Below are positions 1-7,087 of a stretch of DNA of 52,000 nucleotides, piece by piece; the first letter of the stretch is position 1, and every line of letters begins with the position of its first letter. The notes under the pieces are model-generated. The model worked only from the letters and a program-made list of their open reading frames with translations. It had not been told where the DNA came from and searched no databases. The translations under genes and the position numbers were made by a program. This stretch comes from CAG-488 sp051881315 (GTDB lineage: Bacteria; Bacillota; Clostridia; Oscillospirales; Acutalibacteraceae), in assembly GCA_051881315.1 (NCBI GenBank), contig JBJEPQ010000010.1:1-52000 (forward strand), in the 5' to 3' direction.

Positions 1-33
1 TCTAATCATGGAGAGTATGTCATAAAACTCTAA
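1..33 (+). CDS. 3' end of an unidentified gene (partial)
   Basis: Frame 1 is open from the window edge and reads SNHGEYVIKL before a TAA at 31-33. A terminator-like hairpin follows. This is compatible with the tail of a gene belonging to the integrated element, but ten residues are too few to identify it or to be sure it is coding. Confidence 0.3.
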   Translation, partial: SNHGEYVIKL

Positions 34-50
34 AGTTAATCGGAGGGTTG

Positions 51-87
51 AAAAACCGCGGGAAATAATAAATCCGACGGTTTTTAA
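51..87 (+). terminator. Candidate rho-independent terminator upstream of the integrase
   Basis: AAAAACCG (51-58) pairs with CGGTTTTT (78-85), and inner CGG/CCG can extend the stem. The T-run is part of the right arm. It would separate the unseen upstream gene from the integrase gene. Confidence 0.5.
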
Positions 88-239
88 TGTTGATTTAGAA
101 ATATAATGATTTTTTATCTACAATATCGCTTAAAACTACTCCAAAACAAAGTTTTAAATCAAATCTAACATATTTCCCTTGAGAGTCAAACAGGTTTGGA
201 ACAATTTTTGACTCATTATCAAGAGAAAGAAGGACTTTT

Positions 240-1445
240 ATGGCTATTAACAAGAAAAAAACTACTCCAAAGGAGAAAAGGTATTACCGCAAGCAGATTA
301 ACGGCATAAGATTCTGTGCCCCATCCCCCGAGATGCTTGACGAGAAAATCCGCAAGTATTTTGATAAACTTGAAAATCAAAACGACGAACACCGTGAGCT
401 TATGACTGTTGCCGATTATATAATCGAGTGGCATGAGTCAATCAAAAGCACCATTGCTACAAGCACCTCTAACTCTTATTATTATGCGGCAAAACATATA
501 ATTGCCCGAATAGGCTCTGTTCAGATATGTAGTGTTACTCCGGCTATTTTGGAGAACTGCGTCAAGGATTTCGCATACACCAAATTGAAGGACAACAAAA
601 ACTATCCGTCTCAGAAATATATCGGCTCGCTCATTACCGTTTTAAAACTGGTCTTTAAAAAGGCAAAGAAAGAGCTTTTGCTCCCCTACAACTATGCGGA
701 AGATATTTCGGTGAAATCAATATCTACAAAGGAAGGAACAAAACATCGGGCCCTGACAGAAGAAGAAATTTGCAGAGTTCTGAATTTTCAGCATCCTATG
801 CGTCCGTACTGTCTGTTTATGATGCTTTGCGGTCTTATGCCCGAAGAAACTGTTCCGCTCAACTGGGGAGACATCAAGTACAACAAAAAGACCGGTCAAT
901 ATACAGTTACTGTCAATAAAACCGCCGAATTAGTCAGCGGCTCCCACGTTCGTGTCAGACCCGGAAAAACCAAAAACGATTTCAGAAAAAGAACAATACC
1001 CATTCCCGAGCCATTGAGTGAGTGGATAAAAGACAATCAAAGATATCACAAAAAGAATGAGCTTATTTTTAAAAACAGATACGGTAAATTGCTTTCACCC
1101 TCGGCTTTAAGGAAACGCTGGAATTCATATCTGCTGGATATGGATATCTACTATAACAATAAGACGAGCAAATATAACCCGACCGTAAGCAAAAAAGGTA
1201 AGAAACTCAGTATAGAAGAATTCAGACCTTATGACCTCAGGCATACTTACGCAACCTTACTTGCTTCCATTGATACCCCGATAAGAAAGACTACCGCTCT
1301 TATGGGACATTCGGAATCCTCCACCACGGACAAATACTACATAGATATGGATAAGCTCAATACAGCCGGAGATGTCAAAAACCTCTCGCAAGAATTGTCC
1401 CGAATAAGCAATTCGACAACAGAATATACTCCTGACGAGCCTTAA
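240..1445 (+). CDS. Tyrosine site-specific integrase of an integrated element
   Basis: A 401-aa phage/ICE-type tyrosine recombinase that would cut and rejoin DNA at the element's attachment sites. It has a basic N-terminus, a SAM-like core-binding domain (about 50-155) and a C-terminal catalytic domain (about 170-385). The box II motif reads YDLRHTYAT (R334, H335) and box III reads MGHSESSTT (H357) with the nucleophile Tyr at 366 or 367. Two catalytic positions deviate: the Arg expected in the GLR.GE motif is Met200 (GLMPEET), and the His normally before DLR is Tyr331. The ATG has an AAGGA ribosome site. The gene ends 82 bases before a tRNA-Pro 3' fragment, the usual place for an integrase at an element end. 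Family assignment is secure; activity is uncertain. Confidence 0.93.
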   Translation: MAINKKKTTPKEKRYYRKQINGIRFCAPSPEMLDEKIRKYFDKLENQNDEHRELMTVADYIIEWHESIKSTIATSTSNSYYYAAKHIIARIGSVQICSVTPAILENCVKDFAYTKLKDNKNYPSQKYIGSLITVLKLVFKKAKKELLLPYNYAEDISVKSISTKEGTKHRALTEEEICRVLNFQHPMRPYCLFMMLCGLMPEETVPLNWGDIKYNKKTGQYTVTVNKTAELVSGSHVRVRPGKTKNDFRKRTIPIPEPLSEWIKDNQRYHKKNELIFKNRYGKLLSPSALRKRWNSYLLDMDIYYNNKTSKYNPTVSKKGKKLSIEEFRPYDLRHTYATLLASIDTPIRKTTALMGHSESSTTDKYYIDMDKLNTAGDVKNLSQELSRISNSTTEYTPDEP

Positions 1446-1446
1446 A

Positions 1447-1479
1447 TGGTAAAAAAAGTGGTAAATTGAATATTTACCA
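1447..1479 (+). repeat. TGGTAAA motifs, candidate integrase arm sites
   Basis: TGGTAAA occurs at 1447-1453 and 1459-1465, and its inverse TTTACCA at 1473-1479, between the integrase stop and the attachment core. The last two also form a small hairpin. Arm-type integrase sites are commonly short direct and inverted repeats near the core, but this role is inferred only from position. Confidence 0.4.
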
Positions 1480-1527
1480 ACGCTCAGAAACGTTGATATT
1501 ACGTCGTTTCAGCCCATTTTAGCTACA

Positions 1528-1576
1528 TTGGTTCGGGACCAAGAGGCCGTGGGTTCAAATCCCGCCACTCCGACCA
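1528..1576 (+). other. Attachment site: 3' part of tRNA-Pro(CGG)
   Basis: From 1528 the sequence gives an anticodon arm with a 7-base loop TTCGGGA (anticodon CGG, with G37 as in proline tRNAs), the variable loop, a T-arm (GTGGGTTCAAATCCCGC) and a 3' acceptor strand ending CCACTCCGACCA. The matching 5' acceptor strand (CGGAGTG) and D-arm are absent upstream, so this is not a complete tRNA. The fragment and the terminator after it match what remains at the distal end when an element integrates into a tRNA 3' end. The intact tRNA should lie at the other end, left of this window. Confidence 0.8.
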
Positions 1577-1581
1577 AAATG

Positions 1582-1614
1582 AAAAGAGTCGCTTTTGCGG
1601 CTCTTTTGTTTTTT
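1582..1614 (+). terminator. Terminator of the interrupted tRNA-Pro gene
   Basis: AAAAGAGTCGC, a TTTT loop and GCGGCTCTTTT are followed by GTTTTTT. It lies six bases after the tRNA CCA end, so it is probably the tRNA gene's original terminator, separated from the tRNA 5' half by the element. Confidence 0.75.
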
Positions 1615-1616
1615 AT

Positions 1617-1737
1617 GCGGGATTTGAACAGGAGGGAGCAAACGAAGTTTGCGGAAGAAAACAGTCCGGCGGACTGTTTTCACCGACGTGGGCGTGTAGC
1701 TGCGGCAGCAGCGTAGCAAATCCCGCCACTCCGACCA
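1617..1737 (+). repeat. Multi-hairpin palindromic repeat ending in a second copy of the tRNA 3' end
   Basis: The ends are inverted: GCGGGATTTG at 1617-1626 and CAAATCCCGC at 1717-1726. Between them are hairpins GCAAAC/GTTTGC, AAAACAGTCCG/CGGACTGTTTT and GCTGC/GCAGC. The last 21 bases (1717-1737) repeat exactly the 21 bases that end the tRNA fragment (1556-1576), including CCA. This looks like a small structured element that copied or targeted the tRNA end. No coding sequence is supported. Confidence 0.65.
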
Positions 1738-2213
1738 CTTGAAAAGAAGCCGAAAGCCTTATTTTTCAAGGGCTTGCAGCTTTTTCCTTTTCTCAAAAAA
1801 TCAATTTTGGGGCTTATTTGGGGTTTATTGCTTCCAAAAATTTATTTTTCGTCGCTTTATTTATTGACTTATTTATATAAAAACCCGAGCTTGCAAGCTC
1901 GGAATAAACAAACAAAAAGCGGTGCGCCTTTTACGGTGTACCGCCTTTTTTATGCCTGTTTGCGTTATCTTTCTTTAATTGTATTAGCACTTTCAGAGTT
2001 TCGCTCCTGTTGGGACGACGCTCTTTTTCAACCGATTAAATGTTGATAATATGGGATATTTAAAATCTTTCTCAGTCTATCTTTTATCGTATCAAGGGTA
2101 AAAAAAGATTTCTGAGGTCAATAAATCTATATTTTGATTGATTATAATTATATATTATGATAAAATAAATTTGAATAAATGTAAAACTGATGAAAGTATT
2201 TTGAGGTGAAAAT
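1738..2213. other. Intergenic stretch with hairpins, no supported gene
   Basis: It contains an 18-bp perfect palindrome (1885-1902) and a terminator-like hairpin (1919-1951). The remainder up to the GH127-like gene is AT-rich. A 90-codon open frame covers both structures, lacks a ribosome site and has no protein-like pattern, so I do not call it. Confidence 0.5.
1919..1951 (+). terminator. Terminator-like hairpin
   Basis: GCGGTGCGCC pairs with GGTGTACCGC (two G-U pairs), followed by a T-run at 1945-1951. No coding sequence directly precedes it; it may end read-through from the element side. Confidence 0.5.
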
Positions 2214-3881
2214 ATGTACGAAAGATTTGACCCGATAAACAGCGCAAGGCTTGTTCATCATTACATAACAAATATGTGTGACAAAGCATATGACAATCTG
2301 CCGTATTGGCTCTTGCTTCCGAACAAGAAGCCTGCCGAGGCGGCTCATTGCCGTGTTGACGATGCGGAGCTTGTCGGCTCGTGGTATGAGGGACTAACAA
2401 GCGCAATGCGTATGCTCGGCACCGAGGACGGCGATGAAGTCAAGCAATCCCTGCGCCGTCACCTTATGAAATCATGGGGAGAGCACGGACTGCGTTTCTG
2501 CGAGAAATATCCGTGGACTCACACCGTTCATTCTTCATTTCACGAGATGGGATACATTCTTCCTGCGCTTAATATGATTACCGAGGAGTATCCCGATGAC
2601 GAGGAAGCCGAAAGACGCACCTCTGAGCTTGTAAGGGGTATGCGTTCGCTTGTTATTGAGCGTAAGGTGCGTACATTCTGGTCGGGTGATTTTGACGAGG
2701 AAGAGCCGATTTACGAATTTCCGAATGATGTTTATTTAAAGGACGGCGGCTTTGATCTTACACGTCATACCGGACGAGGAGAGCAGGCTATCCGAAACGC
2801 AGTTTCGCTTCAGGCCCTTGTGCGCCGCTATGAATTAAAGGGCGACGAGGTTGCGCTTGACCTTGCAAGAGGAATGGCAAACTATGTTCTCGTCCCTGCA
2901 AGATATTTCAACTACAAAATGGAATTCTTCGGTCACGTTCATTCGGCCATGTGGTTTGCCTGCGGTATTGTGAAGCTCGGCAGACTGACAAACGACGAAG
3001 AATATATCAAAAACGGCAAGGCAATTTATGATTATGTCCGCTCGCTTTCGTCGGATTTCGGCTGGGTACCCGAATACGCACAGTGGCATCCTGTCGAGGA
3101 GGAGCATTGTGAAACCTGCTGTATCAGGGATATGATCCTCTGTGCCGATGAGCTTATCAAGTGCGGATATGAGGAATACTGGAACGATATGAACCTTTTT
3201 GCACGCAATCAGCTTATGGAAAATCAGGTCAAGTACACGGGTTATGTCGAGTGTGATAACTCAAAGCCCGACGGTGACGGAATTACATATCACGATATCG
3301 ACAAGCGCATGGTCGGCGGATTTACAGGTGGAAGTGAGCCGAACTCAATTTCGCTTACACGTTTCCGTTCAATCGCAGGCTGTTGTGTAGGTACTGCGCC
3401 AGTTGCGCTCAAAACCGTCTGGGATAATGCGATTAAGGATGACGGCGGTGTTCTGACGGTCAACATTCCCTGCGATAAGGAAACCGATGAAATAAAAATG
3501 GAGTCGTTCATTCCCGATGAGGGAAGAATTCGTCTTACGGCAAAGGCTGACTGCAAAGCCGGATTCCGTCAGTATGACTGGATGCGCAGCCTTGCCGTTA
3601 CTCTCAACGGCGTAAAGATTGACGGAATGTCCGCAGATTTGAAGGCAGGCGATGTGCTTGAGCTTACCTTTGATATCGGCACGGTCGAGAAAAAGGAAAC
3701 CGTGCGCGGTGTGGAATTTACGGTTTATTGGCGTGGCTGTGATGTTGTTGATATGACGCCGAGAGGCGAGCACGTCAGACTTTATCAGAGAAATCTTGAT
3801 GAGCCGAAATATTATCCGACTCCCGAAGATGTTGAATACACGGGAGCGGCTAACTACGGTCCGACTCAGCAGAAAAAATAA
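2214..3881 (+). CDS. GH127-like glycosidase (beta-L-arabinofuranosidase family, DUF1680)
   Basis: A 555-aa protein without a signal peptide, so probably a cytoplasmic glycan-processing enzyme. GH127 enzymes release beta-L-arabinofuranose using a zinc-bound cysteine nucleophile. The Zn-site pattern is visible: Glu300-Thr-Cys302 (ETC motif), then adjacent Cys390-Cys391 in a GCC motif. An all-alpha barrel region (about 60-390) is followed by a beta-rich C-terminal part. The ATG has a good TGAGGTG ribosome site. The next gene starts 25 bases downstream and is probably cotranscribed. Substrate is inferred from family only; GH127 relatives in other families differ in specificity. Confidence 0.8.
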   Translation: MYERFDPINSARLVHHYITNMCDKAYDNLPYWLLLPNKKPAEAAHCRVDDAELVGSWYEGLTSAMRMLGTEDGDEVKQSLRRHLMKSWGEHGLRFCEKYPWTHTVHSSFHEMGYILPALNMITEEYPDDEEAERRTSELVRGMRSLVIERKVRTFWSGDFDEEEPIYEFPNDVYLKDGGFDLTRHTGRGEQAIRNAVSLQALVRRYELKGDEVALDLARGMANYVLVPARYFNYKMEFFGHVHSAMWFACGIVKLGRLTNDEEYIKNGKAIYDYVRSLSSDFGWVPEYAQWHPVEEEHCETCCIRDMILCADELIKCGYEEYWNDMNLFARNQLMENQVKYTGYVECDNSKPDGDGITYHDIDKRMVGGFTGGSEPNSISLTRFRSIAGCCVGTAPVALKTVWDNAIKDDGGVLTVNIPCDKETDEIKMESFIPDEGRIRLTAKADCKAGFRQYDWMRSLAVTLNGVKIDGMSADLKAGDVLELTFDIGTVEKKETVRGVEFTVYWRGCDVVDMTPRGEHVRLYQRNLDEPKYYPTPEDVEYTGAANYGPTQQKK

Positions 3882-3906
3882 AAATTTCAGAAAAGGAAGA
3901 GTTATT

Positions 3907-4461
3907 ATGAGAAAGAATTTTGGTGCAAAAACATACCTTTATCCTCAGCCTGTAATGATTATCGCAACCTACGGTGAGGACGGCAAGCCGAACGCAATGA
4001 ATGCGGCATGGGGCGGAATTGTCGGCAGTAACGAGATTATTTTTGACCTCGGATCACACAAGACAACGGACAATATCCTCAAAACAAAGGCATTTACCGT
4101 TGCAATCGGTGACGCAGAGCATGTTGTTGAATGTGACTATGTTGGAGTTGTTTCGGCAAATAAAGCTCCCGACAAGATGGAGAAAGCAGGCTTCACAACG
4201 ACAAAAAGTGAATTTGTAAACGCTCCGATAATCAACGAGCTTCCGCTTTCCCTTGAATGTGAGCTTATCAAGGTTATTGACGGTAGCAAGTTCCTCGGCG
4301 AGATCAAGAATGTCAGCGCAGACGAAAAAATCCTTGACGCAGAGGAAAAAATCGACCTTACAAAGTTTGCTCCGATCACATATGATCCTGCCAATCACGG
4401 CTATTACCGCCTCGGCGAAAAGGTCGGCGACGCTTTCTCGGACGGAAAGAAGCTCGTCTGA
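3907..4461 (+). CDS. Flavin reductase-like (flavoredoxin-type) FMN-binding protein
   Basis: A 184-aa cytoplasmic protein of the flavin-reductase-like split-barrel family, expected to bind FMN and pass electrons from a reduced nucleotide or protein partner. The typical start (YPQPVMIIATYGEDGKPNAM), a central serine/glycine-rich binding stretch (WGGIVGSN) and the region around VVSANKAPDKMEKAGF are visible. The frame is open further upstream, but the ATG at 3907 follows AGGAAGAG and begins with the family's usual N-terminus. It lies 25 bases after the GH127-like gene and is followed by a strong terminator. The electron partner is unknown. Confidence 0.85.
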   Translation: MRKNFGAKTYLYPQPVMIIATYGEDGKPNAMNAAWGGIVGSNEIIFDLGSHKTTDNILKTKAFTVAIGDAEHVVECDYVGVVSANKAPDKMEKAGFTTTKSEFVNAPIINELPLSLECELIKVIDGSKFLGEIKNVSADEKILDAEEKIDLTKFAPITYDPANHGYYRLGEKVGDAFSDGKKLV

Positions 4462-4500
4462 TTTCAGCGTAACAATATCGGAAACAATAATAAAGAAACA

Positions 4501-4542
4501 AAACAGGATGGAGCAGTTACATTTGCTCCACCCTGTTTTTTT
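4501..4542 (+). terminator. Bidirectional terminator between convergent genes
   Basis: An AAACAGG-TGGAGCA stem pairs with TGCTCCA-CCTGTTT, with a T-run on the plus strand and an A-run on the other side. It ends the flavin-reductase gene and probably also the convergent hydrolase gene, whose stop is at 4541. Confidence 0.85.
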
Positions 4543-6022
4543 ATTCAAATTCAATGTGCTGATCGGACGCCGACTTCATAAACTGCGGATATTTTGAATT
4601 TGAACGGACGGTCGGCTGTCCGTCGTAATCGACAAGCCAGAAAATGAAATCGGAATAATCCGAGCCGTAATTTCCCGACACATGCGGCGCACCCTTAACA
4701 AACCATGTGTATTCGGGGAAAAGACAGGTTGACGCATCAATTTCCCTTGACGGTGAAAGATACTCCGGATTTGAACAAACATAATCTTCACCGAGAGTCT
4801 CCCCGATAGGAGCAACAACCGCTCCTCCGCTTACAAGCTGTGTTTCAAGCGTTCCGTCGCCATTCTGATAAGACCTGTTATAAATAGGAATAACCTGTCT
4901 GCCGTAATTTGCGACAACGCAGATCTTCATACCGTCAGCGACTGCCGCTCTCAGCATATCGTCGCGCTTTGCCATCATATCCTGAAGCTCGTCGGCTATC
5001 GCAATAATTCCGGCATACTCGCTTTCCTTGCCGCCGTACATAAACTCCTTGCAGGCTTCATAATCTTCGGGTAAAACGAGCGCCCAGAGCGACGGCATAT
5101 TTCCGAACACATCTCTCAGAAACTCATCGTAAACCATATCCTTATAACGGCTGATAAATTTGTTTGCAAGCTCTGCAACCCGGTTCCATATTCCCGTCAT
5201 ATCAAGAAGCTTTAAAACAGGGGTTAATAATTTGTTTTCTCCGAGATATGTATATGCGAAGTTTCTGAGCTGAGTTGCTCCGACTGTTACATTACCCTGA
5301 AGCAAATCGGAGGTGACATAAGTTCCGCAAAATGTGGATGACAGAAATACGCACTTATTCACCCTGTCGCTGGAATATTTGCTCAGATATGCAACAGCCA
5401 TAACGCCGCCCATACTTGCACAGACGATATTTACCTTTTCACAGCCTGTTTCTCTGCAGGCACGTTCAACATATTCGTTGACGGTGTCGGCAACCTCCAG
5501 CGGATTTAAACGCCAATCATAGTTTATATAATAGACGTATTTGCCGCCGTAATTCTCTTTTGCCGTGCGTATAATGCCCTCCTCGTTCTTCGACTCTCCG
5601 TCGTCAAACTCCGTGTAATGATCCATTGACAAGGGGTATTCCTTCATGCCGGTATTATAAACAGGCTGTCCGTTGCAATCAATCGAATAATATTCAAAAA
5701 TTCCTTTGATATAATCAAGCACCGTGCCGATTGCAGAATCCATACTGCCGTTAACAAGGCCTTTAGCCGTTGCCTTTGCCAGAGTGCCAATAACTCCGCC
5801 GGCAGTTATTTCGCCCATTGCAGGCCGCTCGTTTTCGGTTCCGACATCAACACGAACGCCCTGCAGATCCATTCCTCTGAGTAAAACAAAAGGATAAACC
5901 TGATCTGCTTCGTTTATCGCTTCGGTCGATGTGCCTGACGCAAAAGCGCACACACAGCATGACAGTGAAAGTATGACCGTCAGCAAAATACATAAAATCC
6001 TCTTCAAATAAAACACCCACAT
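4541..6022 (-). CDS. Secreted alpha/beta hydrolase, lipase/LCAT-like
   Basis: A 493-aa exported protein with an N-terminal hydrophobic signal (about residues 6-28, cleavage likely near AFAS). The body resembles lecithin:cholesterol acyltransferase-like lipases: YINYDWRLNP before the nucleophile elbow, then NIVCASMGG with Ser203 as probable nucleophile (the usual first Gly of GxSxG is Cys). A C-terminal GAPHVSGNYGSDY segment may carry the catalytic His. Its start lies 8 bases after the AraC gene stop, so the two are cotranscribed. The ATG has no clear ribosome site; a TTG five codons in, after GTGGGTG, is an alternative. The substrate cannot be read from sequence. Confidence 0.75.
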   Translation of the reverse strand: MWVFYLKRILCILLTVILSLSCCVCAFASGTSTEAINEADQVYPFVLLRGMDLQGVRVDVGTENERPAMGEITAGGVIGTLAKATAKGLVNGSMDSAIGTVLDYIKGIFEYYSIDCNGQPVYNTGMKEYPLSMDHYTEFDDGESKNEEGIIRTAKENYGGKYVYYINYDWRLNPLEVADTVNEYVERACRETGCEKVNIVCASMGGVMAVAYLSKYSSDRVNKCVFLSSTFCGTYVTSDLLQGNVTVGATQLRNFAYTYLGENKLLTPVLKLLDMTGIWNRVAELANKFISRYKDMVYDEFLRDVFGNMPSLWALVLPEDYEACKEFMYGGKESEYAGIIAIADELQDMMAKRDDMLRAAVADGMKICVVANYGRQVIPIYNRSYQNGDGTLETQLVSGGAVVAPIGETLGEDYVCSNPEYLSPSREIDASTCLFPEYTWFVKGAPHVSGNYGSDYSDFIFWLVDYDGQPTVRSNSKYPQFMKSASDQHIEFE

Positions 6023-6030
6023 TCTTTTAT

Positions 6031-6900
6031 TTACAGTTTTGATCTACGGCGATATGCCGCAGGCGAGGTTCCCGAATACTCTTTAAAAATTCTGTTAAAG
6101 TGGCTCAGGCTGTAATAGCCGAGACGTGCGGAAATTTCAAGCGTGGAAAGCTTCGTTCCGTCCAGCAGTTCACAGGCGTATGCGCACTTCAGATCACGAA
6201 GATACGATGCAACCGTCTTGCCCGTGTATCGCTTGAAATATTCGACCGTAACAGGAGGCGAAAGGCCTGCCATACGGTAAACATCCGTCGCAGAACAGCA
6301 TATCATTTCAGGCGAATGAAGCTTCTCAAGCAGTTTTGCAAACCATTCGGGATAATTCAGCTTTGCAAGCTCGCCGTAGAGGGACAAGGTCACAACCGCA
6401 TGGGACATTATTTCACACATAAGAGTATATCGGGAATTCCCCGAATCTTTTGAAATCAATCCCAAAAACTGAGCCCTGTCCGTAAAAAAACTCATTTCAT
6501 CGGTAGAAAGCGACAGAGAAAGCTTTGAACCTCTTTCAAGCTCGTCAGCATCAATCTTCATGGAATCGCAGATTTTTCGGAAACATTCCGTTGTCACGCA
6601 GAAATTCATATGCGTGCAGGAGCATCCGTCAATCATTTTGAATCTATGACAGTCCTCCGGACGGAGCAGAAAAAGCTCTCCCTTGCTCACCTCTTTTGTT
6701 TCGCCGTTAAGCTCATGCAAGGCTTTACCGTCTGTTACTATAAATAATTCATAAAAATTGTGACAATGCAGAGAGGTGTCCTCCGTGCCCCACCAATGGA
6801 ACGATACTCCGTTCTCGGCAAGGCTCTTGTTATTGCGAAAATCGACAATACAATCATATCTTTTTGTATTTTCAGGAAAATTTATAGTCAAATCACCCAC
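6031..6900 (-). CDS. AraC-family transcriptional regulator
   Basis: A 289-aa regulator with an N-terminal cupin-type sensor domain (about 25-110, with HCHNFYELF and a downstream HRFKMIDG segment) and a C-terminal double helix-turn-helix (about 190-285) containing the AraC signature LGYYSLSHFNRIFKEYSGTSP. Such proteins usually activate sugar-use genes on binding a ligand. It lies upstream of the lipase-like gene in one operon and diverges from the PHP/GPH/ChbG operon, its likely target. The open frame starts at a GTG; a TTG three codons in, after GTGGGTG, is equally plausible. Confidence 0.9.
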   Translation of the reverse strand: MGDLTINFPENTKRYDCIVDFRNNKSLAENGVSFHWWGTEDTSLHCHNFYELFIVTDGKALHELNGETKEVSKGELFLLRPEDCHRFKMIDGCSCTHMNFCVTTECFRKICDSMKIDADELERGSKLSLSLSTDEMSFFTDRAQFLGLISKDSGNSRYTLMCEIMSHAVVTLSLYGELAKLNYPEWFAKLLEKLHSPEMICCSATDVYRMAGLSPPVTVEYFKRYTGKTVASYLRDLKCAYACELLDGTKLSTLEISARLGYYSLSHFNRIFKEYSGTSPAAYRRRSKL

Positions 6901-7087
6901 ATTCTTTCACCATTATGAAATCTTTTTTCCTCATAACAATACCATAAATAATATGTTCAATCAATACTTTCTTTTCAAATAATTTAAAAAACCTAAAAAA
7001 ATCACCCATTATATTAAAAATCAGCAAGAAAAAATTATGTGCGGAGATTATAATATAATTGAAGCTGATACAGAAAGAGGTGATAAC
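6901..7087. promoter_or_regulatory. Divergent intergenic region between araC-type gene and sugar operon
   Basis: AT-rich region that must hold both promoters and any AraC operator. A TATAAT lies at 7049-7054 reading toward the PHP gene, and the ribosome site AGAGGTGAT is at 7076-7084. I could not single out a convincing -35 or a clear AraC direct repeat. Confidence 0.5.

Noticed and set aside
1501..1576. Complete tRNA-Pro gene
   Set aside because: The 5' acceptor strand CGGAGTG and a D-arm are not present upstream; only the anticodon arm to CCA is.
1774..2046. 90-codon open frame after the attachment site
   Set aside because: It runs through a perfect palindrome and a terminator hairpin, has no ribosome site and no protein-like composition.
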